Source: Thalassospiraceae bacterium (GTDB taxonomy: Bacteria > Pseudomonadota > Alphaproteobacteria > Rhodospirillales > Magnetovibrionaceae). Taken from it: 16,435 nt of DNA. Below, piece by piece: positions 1-8,049 of this stretch. Each line of letters opens with the position of its first letter. The stretch's first letter is position 1. A model generated the notes under the pieces. The model was given only the letters and a program-made list of their open reading frames with translations. It was not told the origin of the DNA and ran no database searches. Location of the stretch: NCBI GenBank assembly GCA_030637205.1, contig DAOVVL010000006.1, positions 1 to 16,435 of the forward strand, read 5' to 3'. Position numbers and translations under genes: made by a program.

Positions 1-3000
1 AGAATTGATCTTTGGTTTCCACAAACCACGTTTCAGGGCCTCAGACAAGCGTGCCGCCATATCTTTCAGCGCATCAGGGTTGTTGGTTTCTAAAAACTCC
101 AGCGTATCCGCATCATCCAGATATGCTTGGAACACCGCATCAAAATGATGATCCCGGACGGCGTGGGCGGTGGCGGCAAACGACACCAGATAATCCACCG
201 TCGCCGCCATTTCGAACGCGCCCTTGTAGCCGTGGCGCTTCACGCCGGCAATCCATTTGGGGTTGACCACGCGCGCGCGCACCACGCGGGCGATCTCGTC
301 TTCCAGTGTGCGGATGCGCGGGCTTTCTGGCCTCGAATGATCGTTATGCCAGACTTTCGGCTGGCGCCCGGAATGCACCCGCACGGCGGCTGTCATGCCG
401 CCTTCGAACTGGTAATAATCGTCCGAGTCCAGCAAATCGTGTTCGCGGTTATCCTGATTTTGCACGACTGCGTCGAGTTGGCTGAGGCGGGTTTCGAACA
501 GCCCGTGGCGCGCCTCGCCTTCAGTTCCGGGGCCGTACGCATAGCCGCCCCACGCCACATAGGCCCGCGCCAGATCGGTTTCAGTTTCCCAGCCCTGTTC
601 ATCCATCAGCGCCTGAAGCCCCGCGCCGTACGCACCGGGCATGGAGCCAAACACCCGGTAGGCTGCGCGCTTTCTGGCTTCCCCCGCGTCGAGCCCGGCG
701 TTGTTAAGCAACGCTGCCGCTTCACGCGCCACGTTGGCCGCCAGCGGATTCTCGGCCTCGCCTTCATCAAGTTCGCTGACCGCTTTGGTGGCAGACGCAA
801 ACAGATCAATCAGACCGGGAAAGGCGTCCCTGAAAAAGCCGGATATGCGCAGCGTGACATCGACGCGCGGGCGACCCAGCACACTTTGCGGCAAGACCTC
901 AAACCCGGTGACCCGCCCGGTGGCGCTATCCCACTGGGGCTTGGCACCAATTAATGCCAGGGCCTGCGCGATGTCGTCACCGCCGGTGCGCATGTTGGCG
1001 GTGCCCCAACACGTGAGACCTAAGGCGCTGGGCCAGTCGCCGGTTTCCTGAAAATGGCGCTCGACCAGCAAGCCTGCCGATTTCCAGCCCAGTTCCCACG
1101 CGGCCTGGGTGGGCACGGCGCGGCTGTCGACCGAATAAAAATTACGCCCCGTGGGTAACACTTCGGGGCGCCCGCGCGTGGGTGCGCCCGACGGCCCCGG
1201 TTCGACAAATTTTCCGTTTAAGCCCGTGATCAATCCCGCCAGTTCGGCCGGGCCTGACGCCGCGACGTTTGGCCGGATGCGGGTTTTGATCTCGCCCAGC
1301 ACGGCGGCGGTATTTTTCCATGCGGGGTTTACCTGTGCTTCGCCGCTGATGAGTTGCAGCGATAGCAGCTCAAGCCTTTCCACCGTATCGCCATTGCTGC
1401 GCCATGCATCTGTTGAGACTGCTTCCAGCACATCGGGGCGCGCCTGAGCCCACGTATCGGACATGTCACAATCCAGCGGATTGAAATTGTTGAACCCCAG
1501 ATCGCACGCCAATGCGCCCAGCAGGCTTTGATCATTGGGTTCAGGCCCGCGCGCCACGCGCACCAACGCCACCAGCAGTGCGTCCAGTTGTTCACCCGTG
1601 GGGCTCAGCCCGAACACATGCAAGCCATCGCGGATTTGCATTTCCTTGAGTTCGCACAAATACGCATCAAGCTTTTGCAGCTGGACTTCATCTTTTTCAC
1701 CGACCATGCCGCAGTCTTCAGATAGCCCGGTCACATGGCACAGTTCCAGAATATCGCGTTTGAGGATTTTGGTGCGCCGGGGATCAGAACCGCTGGCTTC
1801 AAAATATTCATCGACCAGTGCTTCGAGATCGCGCAGCGGCCCGTAACTTTCGGCGCGCGCCAGCGGCGGCGTCAGGTGATCAATAATCACGGCGGACGAG
1901 CGGCGCTTGGCCTGTGTGCCCTCGCCCGGATCGTTAACGATAAACGGATAAACATGCGGTACCGCGCCCAACGCCGCTTCGGGGAAACAATTTTCAGATA
2001 ATGCCAGGGCTTTTCCCGGCAACCATTCCAGATTGCCGTGTTTGCCAAAATGCACCACGCCATCACAATCAAAATCTTCGCGCAGCCAGCCGTAAAACGC
2101 CAGATAGCCGTGCGGCGGCACCAGCGCCGGGTCGTGGTAGGTCTTTACCGGATCAATGTTATAGCCCCGCGCCGGTTGCAGGCACACCGCAACCTCGCCG
2201 CACATGAAAGCCGGAATGGCAAAACTTTGATTGCCTGAATTAAAAAATGGATCGCCTTCAGGTTCGCCCCATTTATCGGTGATGGCGCTTTGCACATCGT
2301 CAGGCAGGCTTTCAAAAAATTCTTTATAATCATCCAGCGCAAAAGTGATCTCTGCGTTTTTGATTTTACCCGCGTCATGGGCGTTGGTCGGTCCTGCTTT
2401 CAACCGCTCAATCAGGGCGTTGCCATTTTCGGGAATGTCTTCGACCTCAAATCCTGCTTTGCTGAGCTCACCCAGCGCGATCACCACGCCGGCGGGCGTG
2501 TCCAGCCCGACCCCGTTGCCCAGACGCGCATCGCGGTTGGGATAATTGGCCAGCACGATGGCAATGCGTTTGGACCACGCAGGCGCGGTGCGCGCCCACG
2601 CCCACGCGCGCGCCTGCTCGGCAACGAACTGAACGCGGTCGGGCACACTTTCAAAGCGCACCACATCGCATTCGGTATTTTGATCGCGCGTGGTAATGGC
2701 CTTGAACGCGATGGCGCGCGAAAGGATACGCCCATCCACTTCCGGCAGGCTCGCGTGCATGGCAATATCGCGCGGGCTTAAACCGCGGGTGCCATCTTTC
2801 CATTGATCAACCGTTCCGCCCGCGAGTACGGCTTGTAATACGACCAATTCAAAGCCGTCAAACGGCGTTTGCAGCCGCGCGCCACCGGGCGAGGAGGCGG
2901 CAAAGGCGGTCAAATTCACCACCACCCCCAACGGCATTTCATGTGTTTGGGATGCCGCGTCCACCTGGGCCAAAAGCTCAGAAAGTGTGGCGCTTGAAAC

Positions 3001-3738
3001 CGGGTCTTTAAGGCTGGCCACATAAACCGGCATGGGGTTCAGCCCCGCGTCTATCAGCGCCGCAATCAAATCATCAATGGGGGCCAGATCGCCGCTTAAC
3101 AACAACGCGCGATAAAAGGTGATCGGCACCACGGCCAGGCCTTCGCGCCAATGCTCGCGCACCGCGTCCAGATCCGGCGCATCAAGGCCCGGCCAGTAAA
3201 GCCCGGCTGATAACAACGGGCGCGGTTCTTTAAATTGTTGATCGCGGCCAATCAAGTTTGAGGCACGACGTAAAAACTGTGTGGCATTTTGCGGCCCGCC
3301 ATGCACCAGATACTGCCACAGCGCATGGGCCTCGGTTGGTGGCACGGTTGATAAGCGTTGCAGTTCGGCGTCGGCCTGATCGTCGCCGGGAACAAACGCT
3401 ACGGGGATATTGTTTTCAAGACACGCGTTGGCAATTTCATCTACGCCATAGGGCCAGTACGCGCGCCCGCCCAACAAGCGCACCACCACCAACCTGGCAT
3501 GCGCGATGACGTTTTCAACATACAGGTCCACCGACAGGTTGTGGCCAAGGTGAAGTATGTTTGCAAGGCGAAGCGTGGCCGCGTTCGCATCCCCCACCAG
3601 CTGCGCCTGCGCCAGCGCCAGTGCCGCGACCTCGGTATCGGATGCGCTGAGCACCACCACGTCGGCCGGGCTTTGGCCAAGGTCAATGGCGGCGGCGCCG
3701 TCTTCGATCTCACCGGGAAGGGCAGCCAGTAGATGCAT
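1..3738 (-). CDS. cobN: Cobaltochelatase large subunit CobN (C-terminus cut by window edge)
   Basis: CobN is the large, porphyrin-binding subunit of the ATP-dependent aerobic cobaltochelatase, which inserts cobalt into hydrogenobyrinic acid a,c-diamide in the cytoplasm. The frame is open without a stop for 1,246 codons from an ATG at 3738 to the left edge. The N-terminus (MHLLAALPGEIEDGAAAIDL) is typical of CobN. The family hallmark HFGKHGNLEWLPGK lies at residues 563-576, followed by NDPGEGTQAKRR at 602-613. The last visible residues, RGLWKPKINS, resemble the extreme C-terminus of CobN, so only a short tail should be missing. The start codon overlaps the cobW stop by one base (TGATG), which implies translational coupling. 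The related BchH magnesium chelatase is less likely given the cob neighbours and N-terminus. Its usual AAA+ partners, the chelatase CobS and CobT, are not in the window. Confidence 0.96.
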   Translation of the reverse strand, partial: MHLLAALPGEIEDGAAAIDLGQSPADVVVLSASDTEVAALALAQAQLVGDANAATLRLANILHLGHNLSVDLYVENVIAHARLVVVRLLGGRAYWPYGVDEIANACLENNIPVAFVPGDDQADAELQRLSTVPPTEAHALWQYLVHGGPQNATQFLRRASNLIGRDQQFKEPRPLLSAGLYWPGLDAPDLDAVREHWREGLAVVPITFYRALLLSGDLAPIDDLIAALIDAGLNPMPVYVASLKDPVSSATLSELLAQVDAASQTHEMPLGVVVNLTAFAASSPGGARLQTPFDGFELVVLQAVLAGGTVDQWKDGTRGLSPRDIAMHASLPEVDGRILSRAIAFKAITTRDQNTECDVVRFESVPDRVQFVAEQARAWAWARTAPAWSKRIAIVLANYPNRDARLGNGVGLDTPAGVVIALGELSKAGFEVEDIPENGNALIERLKAGPTNAHDAGKIKNAEITFALDDYKEFFESLPDDVQSAITDKWGEPEGDPFFNSGNQSFAIPAFMCGEVAVCLQPARGYNIDPVKTYHDPALVPPHGYLAFYGWLREDFDCDGVVHFGKHGNLEWLPGKALALSENCFPEAALGAVPHVYPFIVNDPGEGTQAKRRSSAVIIDHLTPPLARAESYGPLRDLEALVDEYFEASGSDPRRTKILKRDILELCHVTGLSEDCGMVGEKDEVQLQKLDAYLCELKEMQIRDGLHVFGLSPTGEQLDALLVALVRVARGPEPNDQSLLGALACDLGFNNFNPLDCDMSDTWAQARPDVLEAVSTDAWRSNGDTVERLELLSLQLISGEAQVNPAWKNTAAVLGEIKTRIRPNVAASGPAELAGLITGLNGKFVEPGPSGAPTRGRPEVLPTGRNFYSVDSRAVPTQAAWELGWKSAGLLVERHFQETGDWPSALGLTCWGTANMRTGGDDIAQALALIGAKPQWDSATGRVTGFEVLPQSVLGRPRVDVTLRISGFFRDAFPGLIDLFASATKAVSELDEGEAENPLAANVAREAAALLNNAGLDAGEARKRAAYRVFGSMPGAYGAGLQALMDEQGWETETDLARAYVAWGGYAYGPGTEGEARHGLFETRLSQLDAVVQNQDNREHDLLDSDDYYQFEGGMTAAVRVHSGRQPKVWHNDHSRPESPRIRTLEDEIARVVRARVVNPKWIAGVKRHGYKGAFEMAATVDYLVSFAATAHAVRDHHFDAVFQAYLDDADTLEFLETNNPDALKDMAARLSEALKRGLWKPKINS

Positions 3739-4820
3739 CAGGCGGCGCTTTCGCTTTTGGCCTCTTCAGCCAAAGGCGCGTCGGCGAGTTCGGAAATGGT
3801 TTGGCTGATGGCGCTTTGGTCCAGACCCGTTTCGCCGATCACCACCAGACGGCTTTGGCGAAGCTCACCCGCACCCCACGCCCGGTCGAAATAGCGCGTG
3901 AAGCGCGTGCCCACACCCTGCACCACATGGCGCGCCGTTTTGCCCGGCACATCGACAAAGCCCTTGATGCGCAGCACGTTGAAATCAGATGCCAGTTGTA
4001 TAAGGCCGGCTTCAAGGGCAGCGGGGTCACTGACGGGGCCAAGATCAACGACAAAACTTTCAAAGTCATCATGGTCGTGATCGTGGGGCTCGCCGTCTTC
4101 GTTTTCATGGTGGGAATGACGGCTATCCAGATCATCTTCGGCGGCTGCGTTTAACCCCAGCAATACATCAACGGCTACATTGCCATGATGCGCCGCCACC
4201 ACATGCACGCCGCTTTTGAGTTTTTCCTCAAGACGCGCAGTAAGCTCTGTGACCTCAACGCCGGATAACTGATCGGCCTTGTTGAGCAACACCATGTCGG
4301 CGGCCATCAACTGGTCTTCGAAGACTTCGGATAATGGCGTTTCGTGGCTGAGGTTTTCATCCGCAGCGCGCTGGGCATCGACCGCAACCGGATCGTGCGC
4401 GAACAGGCCGGCTGCGTACGCCGGGCCGTCGATTACGCTGATGACCCCATCGACGCTGACGCGGGTTTTGATCTCGGGCCAGTTGAACGCGCGGATCAAC
4501 GGCTTGGGCAAGGCCAAGCCCGACGTTTCAATGACGATGTGATCGGGCGGATTTTCACGTTCCAGCAGTTGTTGCATCACCGGCAGGAATTCATCCGCCA
4601 CCGTGCAGCAGATGCAGCCATTGGCCAGTTCCACCACGTCGTCGTCATTGCAGCCTTCGATGGCGCACCCGTTCACAATTTCACGATCAATTCCCAGATC
4701 GCCAAATTCGTTAATCACCAGCGCAATGCGCCGCCCGTTTGCATTTTCCAGCAGGTGGCGGATCAGGGTGGTTTTACCGGCACCTAAAAAGCCGGTGATA
4801 ACGGTAGCGGGAATTTTCAT
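3738..4820 (-). CDS. cobW: Cobalamin biosynthesis GTPase CobW
   Basis: A 360-aa G3E-family P-loop GTPase, thought to act as a metal chaperone, here probably supplying cobalt to CobN. The Walker A motif GFLGAGKT is at residues 10-17, INEFGDLGIDRE at 36-47, the metal-binding CxCC (CICC) at 69-72, ETSG at 98-101 and the guanine-specificity motif NKAD at 180-183. A His/Asp-rich loop (HSHHENEDGEPHDHDHDD, 235-252) separates the GTPase domain from the C-terminal CobW_C domain and is a likely extra metal site. Length and motif order are normal for CobW. The start overlaps the cobU stop by four bases (ATGA) and the stop overlaps the cobN start, so it is embedded in the operon. Other COG0523 proteins, such as zinc chaperones, share these motifs; the position between cobU and cobN supports CobW. 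Confidence 0.95.
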   Translation of the reverse strand: MKIPATVITGFLGAGKTTLIRHLLENANGRRIALVINEFGDLGIDREIVNGCAIEGCNDDDVVELANGCICCTVADEFLPVMQQLLERENPPDHIVIETSGLALPKPLIRAFNWPEIKTRVSVDGVISVIDGPAYAAGLFAHDPVAVDAQRAADENLSHETPLSEVFEDQLMAADMVLLNKADQLSGVEVTELTARLEEKLKSGVHVVAAHHGNVAVDVLLGLNAAAEDDLDSRHSHHENEDGEPHDHDHDDFESFVVDLGPVSDPAALEAGLIQLASDFNVLRIKGFVDVPGKTARHVVQGVGTRFTRYFDRAWGAGELRQSRLVVIGETGLDQSAISQTISELADAPLAEEAKSESAA

Positions 4821-5371
4821 AGGCTTGTTTGGCTTTCATCTTTGATGATTTGCGATATTCCGGCGGTGACCAGCACCACGCGCATGGCCTCGGCGGCGAC
4901 ACTTTGATTGACGTGGCCCAGCGCGTCAACGAACTTGCGCGCCAGTGCATTATCCGCGATCACGCCCATCCCGGTTTGCTCAGACACCACCACCACCGGG
5001 GCCGGATGGGCGGCCAATGCAACCGCCAGCGCGTCGCCCTCGGCTGTGCCATCAAAGCCATCATCCAAGCGGTTGGCGACCCAAAGCCCTAAGCTGTCGA
5101 TTAAAACCGGGGCTGCGGGTGTGGCTTTACCCAGCGCCGCAACGATATCGCGCGGCGCTTCAAGGGTTTGCCAGCCAGCGCCGCGCCGCGCCACATGGGC
5201 GGCGATGCGCGCTGCCATTTCCGGATCATCTGCGCCGTGGGACGCATCATAGGTCGCGATATAAACGCCGTCCTCACCGATCAGGCGTTCGGCCACCGCG
5301 CTTTTACCCGAACGCTGGCCACCCAAAACTAGGGTCAGTGAAGGCAGATGGGCGGGATCAGACAGGTCCAC
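4817..5371 (-). CDS. cobU: Adenosylcobinamide kinase / adenosylcobinamide-phosphate guanylyltransferase
   Basis: A 184-aa bifunctional enzyme (cobP in Pseudomonas denitrificans nomenclature). It phosphorylates adenosylcobinamide and transfers GMP to give adenosylcobinamide-GDP, the substrate of CobS. The P-loop GGQRSGKS is at residues 17-24. His59, in ARIAAHVARRG, aligns with the guanylylated active-site His46 of Salmonella CobU. The C-terminal LARKF...NQSVA block is also family-like. Two usually conserved motifs are altered: the family's SNEVG reads SEQTG (130-134) and DCLTLW-type reads DSLGLW (92-97). Translation starts at GTG 5371: an in-frame stop lies just upstream, and an AGAGG ribosome-binding site sits 9 nt away. 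It overlaps cobW by four bases. The family call is firm; activity despite the altered motif is inferred. Confidence 0.9.
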   Translation of the reverse strand: MDLSDPAHLPSLTLVLGGQRSGKSAVAERLIGEDGVYIATYDASHGADDPEMAARIAAHVARRGAGWQTLEAPRDIVAALGKATPAAPVLIDSLGLWVANRLDDGFDGTAEGDALAVALAAHPAPVVVVSEQTGMGVIADNALARKFVDALGHVNQSVAAEAMRVVLVTAGISQIIKDESQTSL

Positions 5372-5380
5372 GAATTTTGG

Positions 5381-5385
5381 CCTCT
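5381..5385 (-). promoter_or_regulatory. Ribosome-binding site of cobU (supports GTG start)
   Basis: AGAGG on the minus strand, 9 nt upstream of GTG 5371. There is no ATG here, and an in-frame stop lies upstream of the GTG, so this site fixes the cobU start. Confidence 0.6.
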
Positions 5386-5393
5386 ATTATGGA

Positions 5394-5432
5394 TTTCACG
5401 GGTGCGTTTCACAGGTGCATTTCACAGCTACA
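5394..5432. repeat. Three tandem copies of a 13-bp repeat between cobC and cobU
   Basis: Three head-to-tail units read on the plus strand as TTTCACGGGTGCG, TTTCACAGGTGCA and TTTCACAGCTACA, followed by a broken fourth start (TTT AAGAGG). They occupy about half of the 76-nt gap between the cobC stop and the cobU ribosome-binding site. They lie inside the presumed operon transcript and outside both reading frames. No function is recognised. Confidence 0.75.
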
Positions 5433-5447
5433 TTTAAGAGGTTGATC

Positions 5448-6086
5448 TTACGCAGTCCAGTTCACAGATGCCACCTGCCAATCTTCGGCTGCGGTGTGTT
5501 CAAACCGACTGAGCGAAAGGTTCGTGATCTCAAAAGACAGCGCGCGCTCAGCGCCAAGCCCCAACGCCAACGCCAGCTGGGAGCGGATGGTTCCGGCGTG
5601 ACCCACCACCACGATGTCGCGCTGCCCGGTCCCGGGACCGGCACTGGCAAGCTCGGCTTCGATAAAGCCCCGCACGCGCACCATCACATCTTCAAAACTT
5701 TCGCCGCCGGGTGGGCGGGACGTGGCCGGTGCATCCCAGAAACGGCTGGCTTGATCGCCGGAAAGCTCGCCGACCTGATCCCACGTCTTGCCCGTCCAGT
5801 CGCCAAAGTCCTGTTCCATCAAGACGCCATGTTCCTGCATCTCAAGCGGTGCGAGGTCCGGGCGGGCATCCAACAAGGCCTTGGCGGTCTGGGCGGTGCG
5901 TTTTAACGGGCTGGTCAGCCACTTGGCACCGCGAGGCAAGTGCGCCGCCAGTGCTGAAAGTTGCGCACGATCACTAACGTCGCAATCGAGGTCCCCTTGT
6001 CCCGTGATGCAGCCATCCCCATAACCCATTACTTGAGCATGTCGCACCCACCACCAACGTGTTGTGTTGAACGGTTCGCTTGTCAC
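5448..6086 (-). CDS. cobC: Histidine phosphatase, probable alpha-ribazole-phosphate phosphatase CobC
   Basis: A 212-aa member of the histidine phosphatase (phosphoglycerate mutase-like) superfamily. The catalytic RHA signature is at residues 15-17 (phospho-accepting His16), SPLKRTAQTA at 59-68 carries the second arginine, Glu91 in LMEQDFGDW is the likely acid/base, and GHAGTIR at 162-168 carries the second histidine. CobC removes phosphate from alpha-ribazole phosphate or from adenosylcobalamin phosphate in the last steps of nucleotide-loop assembly. The motifs define only the superfamily; the CobC assignment rests mainly on the position between cobS and cobU. The start is GTG 6086. Its ribosome-binding site overlaps the cobS stop codon, so the two genes are probably translationally coupled. 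The gap to cobS is 14 nt. Confidence 0.85.
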   Translation of the reverse strand: MTSEPFNTTRWWWVRHAQVMGYGDGCITGQGDLDCDVSDRAQLSALAAHLPRGAKWLTSPLKRTAQTAKALLDARPDLAPLEMQEHGVLMEQDFGDWTGKTWDQVGELSGDQASRFWDAPATSRPPGGESFEDVMVRVRGFIEAELASAGPGTGQRDIVVVGHAGTIRSQLALALGLGAERALSFEITNLSLSRFEHTAAEDWQVASVNWTA

Positions 6087-6097
6087 TTGTACTTAAG

Positions 6098-6102
6098 CTC
6101 CT
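6098..6102 (-). promoter_or_regulatory. Ribosome-binding site of cobC, overlapping the cobS stop
   Basis: AGGAG on the minus strand shares two bases with the cobS TAG stop (TAGGAG) and lies 11 nt upstream of GTG 6086. It supports the GTG start and coupling of cobC to cobS translation. Confidence 0.6.
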
Positions 6103-6919
6103 AAAAGGCGGTGCGGCTAAGCACCACCACCGCGCCCAAAAACACCAAAACCTCGGCCACCTGTTGGGCGGCGCCCAGCACATCGCCGGTGATGCCTTTT
6201 ATATGACGCTTAGATAGCCAGCCGACGCCAGCAATCCCCAGCCCCGCCAGTGCAGCCGCCGCTATGCCCGGGCCGATCCCCAAAATAAGCACCGCGATGA
6301 GGGTTGCAATAATGGCGGAAATAACCGCGTCTTCGCGGGTCGGCGTGCCGGCTTTTTTACCCAGCCCATCGCGGCGTGCCGGTTTCATGGCCACCATCAT
6401 CAATGCAAGGCCGCCGCGCGACAACACGTGTGCGGCCACAAATATTGCTGCCGCGTAACCCGGCCCCGGCGCGCCACCAAGGGCACCAATTTTAAGCAAC
6501 GTAACCAGCACCAGTGCCAGCGCACCATAGGTGCCGATGGACGAATCGCGCATGATCTCAAGTTTACGGGTTTTGTTCGACCCGCCGCCAAAACCGTCGG
6601 CGACATCGGCCAGCCCGTCTTCGTGCATGGCGCCGCTGGCCAGTGCCACGACAGCGAGGCCCAGCGTGGAAGCCGCCATGGGGTGCAGGCCAGCCTTCGC
6701 CCCCAGCCACAACGCGAGCGCCCCCAAACCCCCGATCACAAGGCCCGCCAGCGGGAAAAAGCGCGCGGCGCTGCCTAGTGGTGGCGGGGCGGTTTTTTTC
6801 GCCCCCGGCCTGAAATCAAGCGGAAACGGCAGACGGGTAAAAAACAGCCACACGGCACGCACCTGAGCAATCAGGCCGCTCGATTTACTTTTAGCCGTGG
6901 TGGCTTTTTTTTCGCCCAT
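6101..6919 (-). CDS. cobS: Adenosylcobinamide-GDP ribazoletransferase (cobalamin synthase)
   Basis: An integral membrane enzyme that joins adenosylcobinamide-GDP to alpha-ribazole (or its 5'-phosphate) to form adenosylcobalamin (phosphate). It is called cobV in P. denitrificans nomenclature and is unrelated to the chelatase subunit CobS. With the ATG at 6919 it has 272 aa. The signature HEDGLADVADGFGGG is at residues 99-113 and supplies the acidic metal-binding residues; RDSSIGTYG is at 124-132. Several hydrophobic membrane segments follow, and a KGITGDVLGAAQQ motif lies near the C-terminus. The frame also allows GTG at 6931, but the only good Shine-Dalgarno sequence abuts that GTG and is 11 nt from the ATG, so I prefer the ATG. 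It is the first gene of the leftward operon, divergent from cobT. Confidence 0.94.
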   Translation of the reverse strand: MGEKKATTAKSKSSGLIAQVRAVWLFFTRLPFPLDFRPGAKKTAPPPLGSAARFFPLAGLVIGGLGALALWLGAKAGLHPMAASTLGLAVVALASGAMHEDGLADVADGFGGGSNKTRKLEIMRDSSIGTYGALALVLVTLLKIGALGGAPGPGYAAAIFVAAHVLSRGGLALMMVAMKPARRDGLGKKAGTPTREDAVISAIIATLIAVLILGIGPGIAAAALAGLGIAGVGWLSKRHIKGITGDVLGAAQQVAEVLVFLGAVVVLSRTAF

Positions 6920-6930
6920 CAGACGTGACA

Positions 6931-6937
6931 CCCCTTT
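6931..6937 (-). promoter_or_regulatory. Ribosome-binding site deciding the cobS start
   Basis: AAAGGGG on the minus strand. It runs into the GTG at 6931 but stands 11 nt from the ATG at 6919, so the ATG is the more plausible start. Confidence 0.5.
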
Positions 6938-6940
6938 CCC

Positions 6941-6977
6941 AAACCGGCCAATTGATTTACCAACAAATGGCCAGTTT
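6941..6977. promoter_or_regulatory. Inverted repeat in the cobS-cobT divergent intergenic region
   Basis: AAACCGGCCA (6941-6950) is complementary, with one mismatch, to TGGCCAGTTT (6968-6977), around a 17-nt AT-rich centre. On the plus strand the right arm runs into six T residues (6975-6980), terminator-like for transcription towards cobT. It sits between the divergent cobS and cobT starts, so it could be a shared operator or a leader hairpin. I cannot place -35/-10 boxes with confidence. No B12-box-like sequence or cobalamin riboswitch is visible in this short gap. Confidence 0.4.
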
Positions 6978-7010
6978 TTTGCAGAAAACTATTTTGACGG
7001 ATCATAACGC

Positions 7011-8036
7011 ATGACCACAGTACCCGACATTGCCACGATGGACGACGTTAGAAAACTGCTTAAAACCCTTCCCGGCCCCGATCTGGAAGCAGCCAACGCA
7101 GCGGCTGAGCGCGAACCCCAGCTGACCAAGCCGCCGGGTGCGCTGGGGCGCCTTGAAGAACTGGCATCGTGGGCGGCAGCCTGGCAGGGGCGATACCCGC
7201 CATCCATGAAACGCATCAATGTGCATGTATTTGCCGGCAACCACGGGGTGGTGGACGAAGGCGTTTCGGCATTTCCCGCCGCGGTAACGACCCAGATGGT
7301 CAAAAACTTTGAGGCCGGCGGTGCGGCGATCAATCAAATATGCAACGCGGTTGGTGCGGGCCTGTGCGTGGAAGCGATGGACCTTGAAAACCCCACCGCC
7401 AACTTCACCCAGGGCCCGGCTATGAGTGACGCCGAATGTGTCGATGCCATGCGTTTTGGTATGAAGGTGATCGACAAGGCCACCGACCTTGTGTGCCTGG
7501 GTGAAATGGGAATCGGCAACACCACTTCGGCAGCCGCACTGGCGCTTGCATTGTACGGCGGCAGTGCTGCCACATGGACCGGCCCCGGAACCGGCATTGA
7601 TGAAAAAACAATGGCGCACAAGGCCGAGGTCGTTTCCAAAGGGGTGCGCACCAACCAACCCCATATTAAAGATGGTCTCGATGCGCTCAGATGTTTAGGC
7701 GGTCGTGAAATGGCCGCTATTGCAGGTGCCGTTATTGGCGCACGATTAAAGCGCGTTCCGGTGATGCTGGACGGCTATGTTTGTACAGCCGCGGCGGCGG
7801 CGTTACTGGGTGTTGATGCCAAGGCGCTGGGCCACTGCAAAGTCGGCCACGTTTCGCAAGAGCCCGGCCACACGGCACTGCTGAAAAAAATGAACAAGAA
7901 ACCGTTACTGGATTTCAACATGCGCCTGGGCGAAGGCAGCGGCGCAGCTTTGGCGGCTTCTATTTTGAAGTCTGCGGTTGAATGTCACAACAATATGGCG
8001 ACGTTTGATGAAGCGGGCGTATCGGGCAAAGACTAA
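7011..8036 (+). CDS. cobT: Nicotinate-nucleotide--dimethylbenzimidazole phosphoribosyltransferase
   Basis: This enzyme makes alpha-ribazole 5'-phosphate from nicotinate mononucleotide and 5,6-dimethylbenzimidazole, the lower-ligand precursor used by CobS. It is cobU in P. denitrificans nomenclature and is not the chelatase subunit CobT. The 341-aa product has the family blocks in order: KPPGALGRLE (40-49), AGNHGVVDEGVSAFP (75-89), GEMGIGNTTSAAA (164-176) and LGEGSGAALA (306-315). Glu308 matches the catalytic glutamate of the Salmonella enzyme. Length is normal. The Shine-Dalgarno sequence before the ATG is weak. It is transcribed away from cobS and converges on the EAL-like pair, with 13 nt between stop codons and no obvious terminator hairpin there. 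Confidence 0.96.
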   Translation: MTTVPDIATMDDVRKLLKTLPGPDLEAANAAAEREPQLTKPPGALGRLEELASWAAAWQGRYPPSMKRINVHVFAGNHGVVDEGVSAFPAAVTTQMVKNFEAGGAAINQICNAVGAGLCVEAMDLENPTANFTQGPAMSDAECVDAMRFGMKVIDKATDLVCLGEMGIGNTTSAAALALALYGGSAATWTGPGTGIDEKTMAHKAEVVSKGVRTNQPHIKDGLDALRCLGGREMAAIAGAVIGARLKRVPVMLDGYVCTAAAAALLGVDAKALGHCKVGHVSQEPGHTALLKKMNKKPLLDFNMRLGEGSGAALAASILKSAVECHNNMATFDEAGVSGKD

Positions 8037-8049
8037 TCGCTGAAATTTA

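Noticed and set aside
127..954. A 275-codon plus-strand open frame
   Set aside because: It lies antisense to cobN in the exactly opposed codon register. Its translation is Arg/His/Ala-rich with no recognisable motif. Long shadow frames are expected in GC-rich coding DNA.
1..3738. Frameshift or pseudogene in cobN
   Set aside because: I read the antisense triplets of the first roughly 3,000 bases and the first roughly 250 codons, and found no in-frame stop. The hallmark motifs lie in one frame.
7002..7664. A 220-codon minus-strand open frame over the start of cobT
   Set aside because: It is antisense to cobT, which has all its catalytic blocks. The shadow is His/Gly-rich without motifs.
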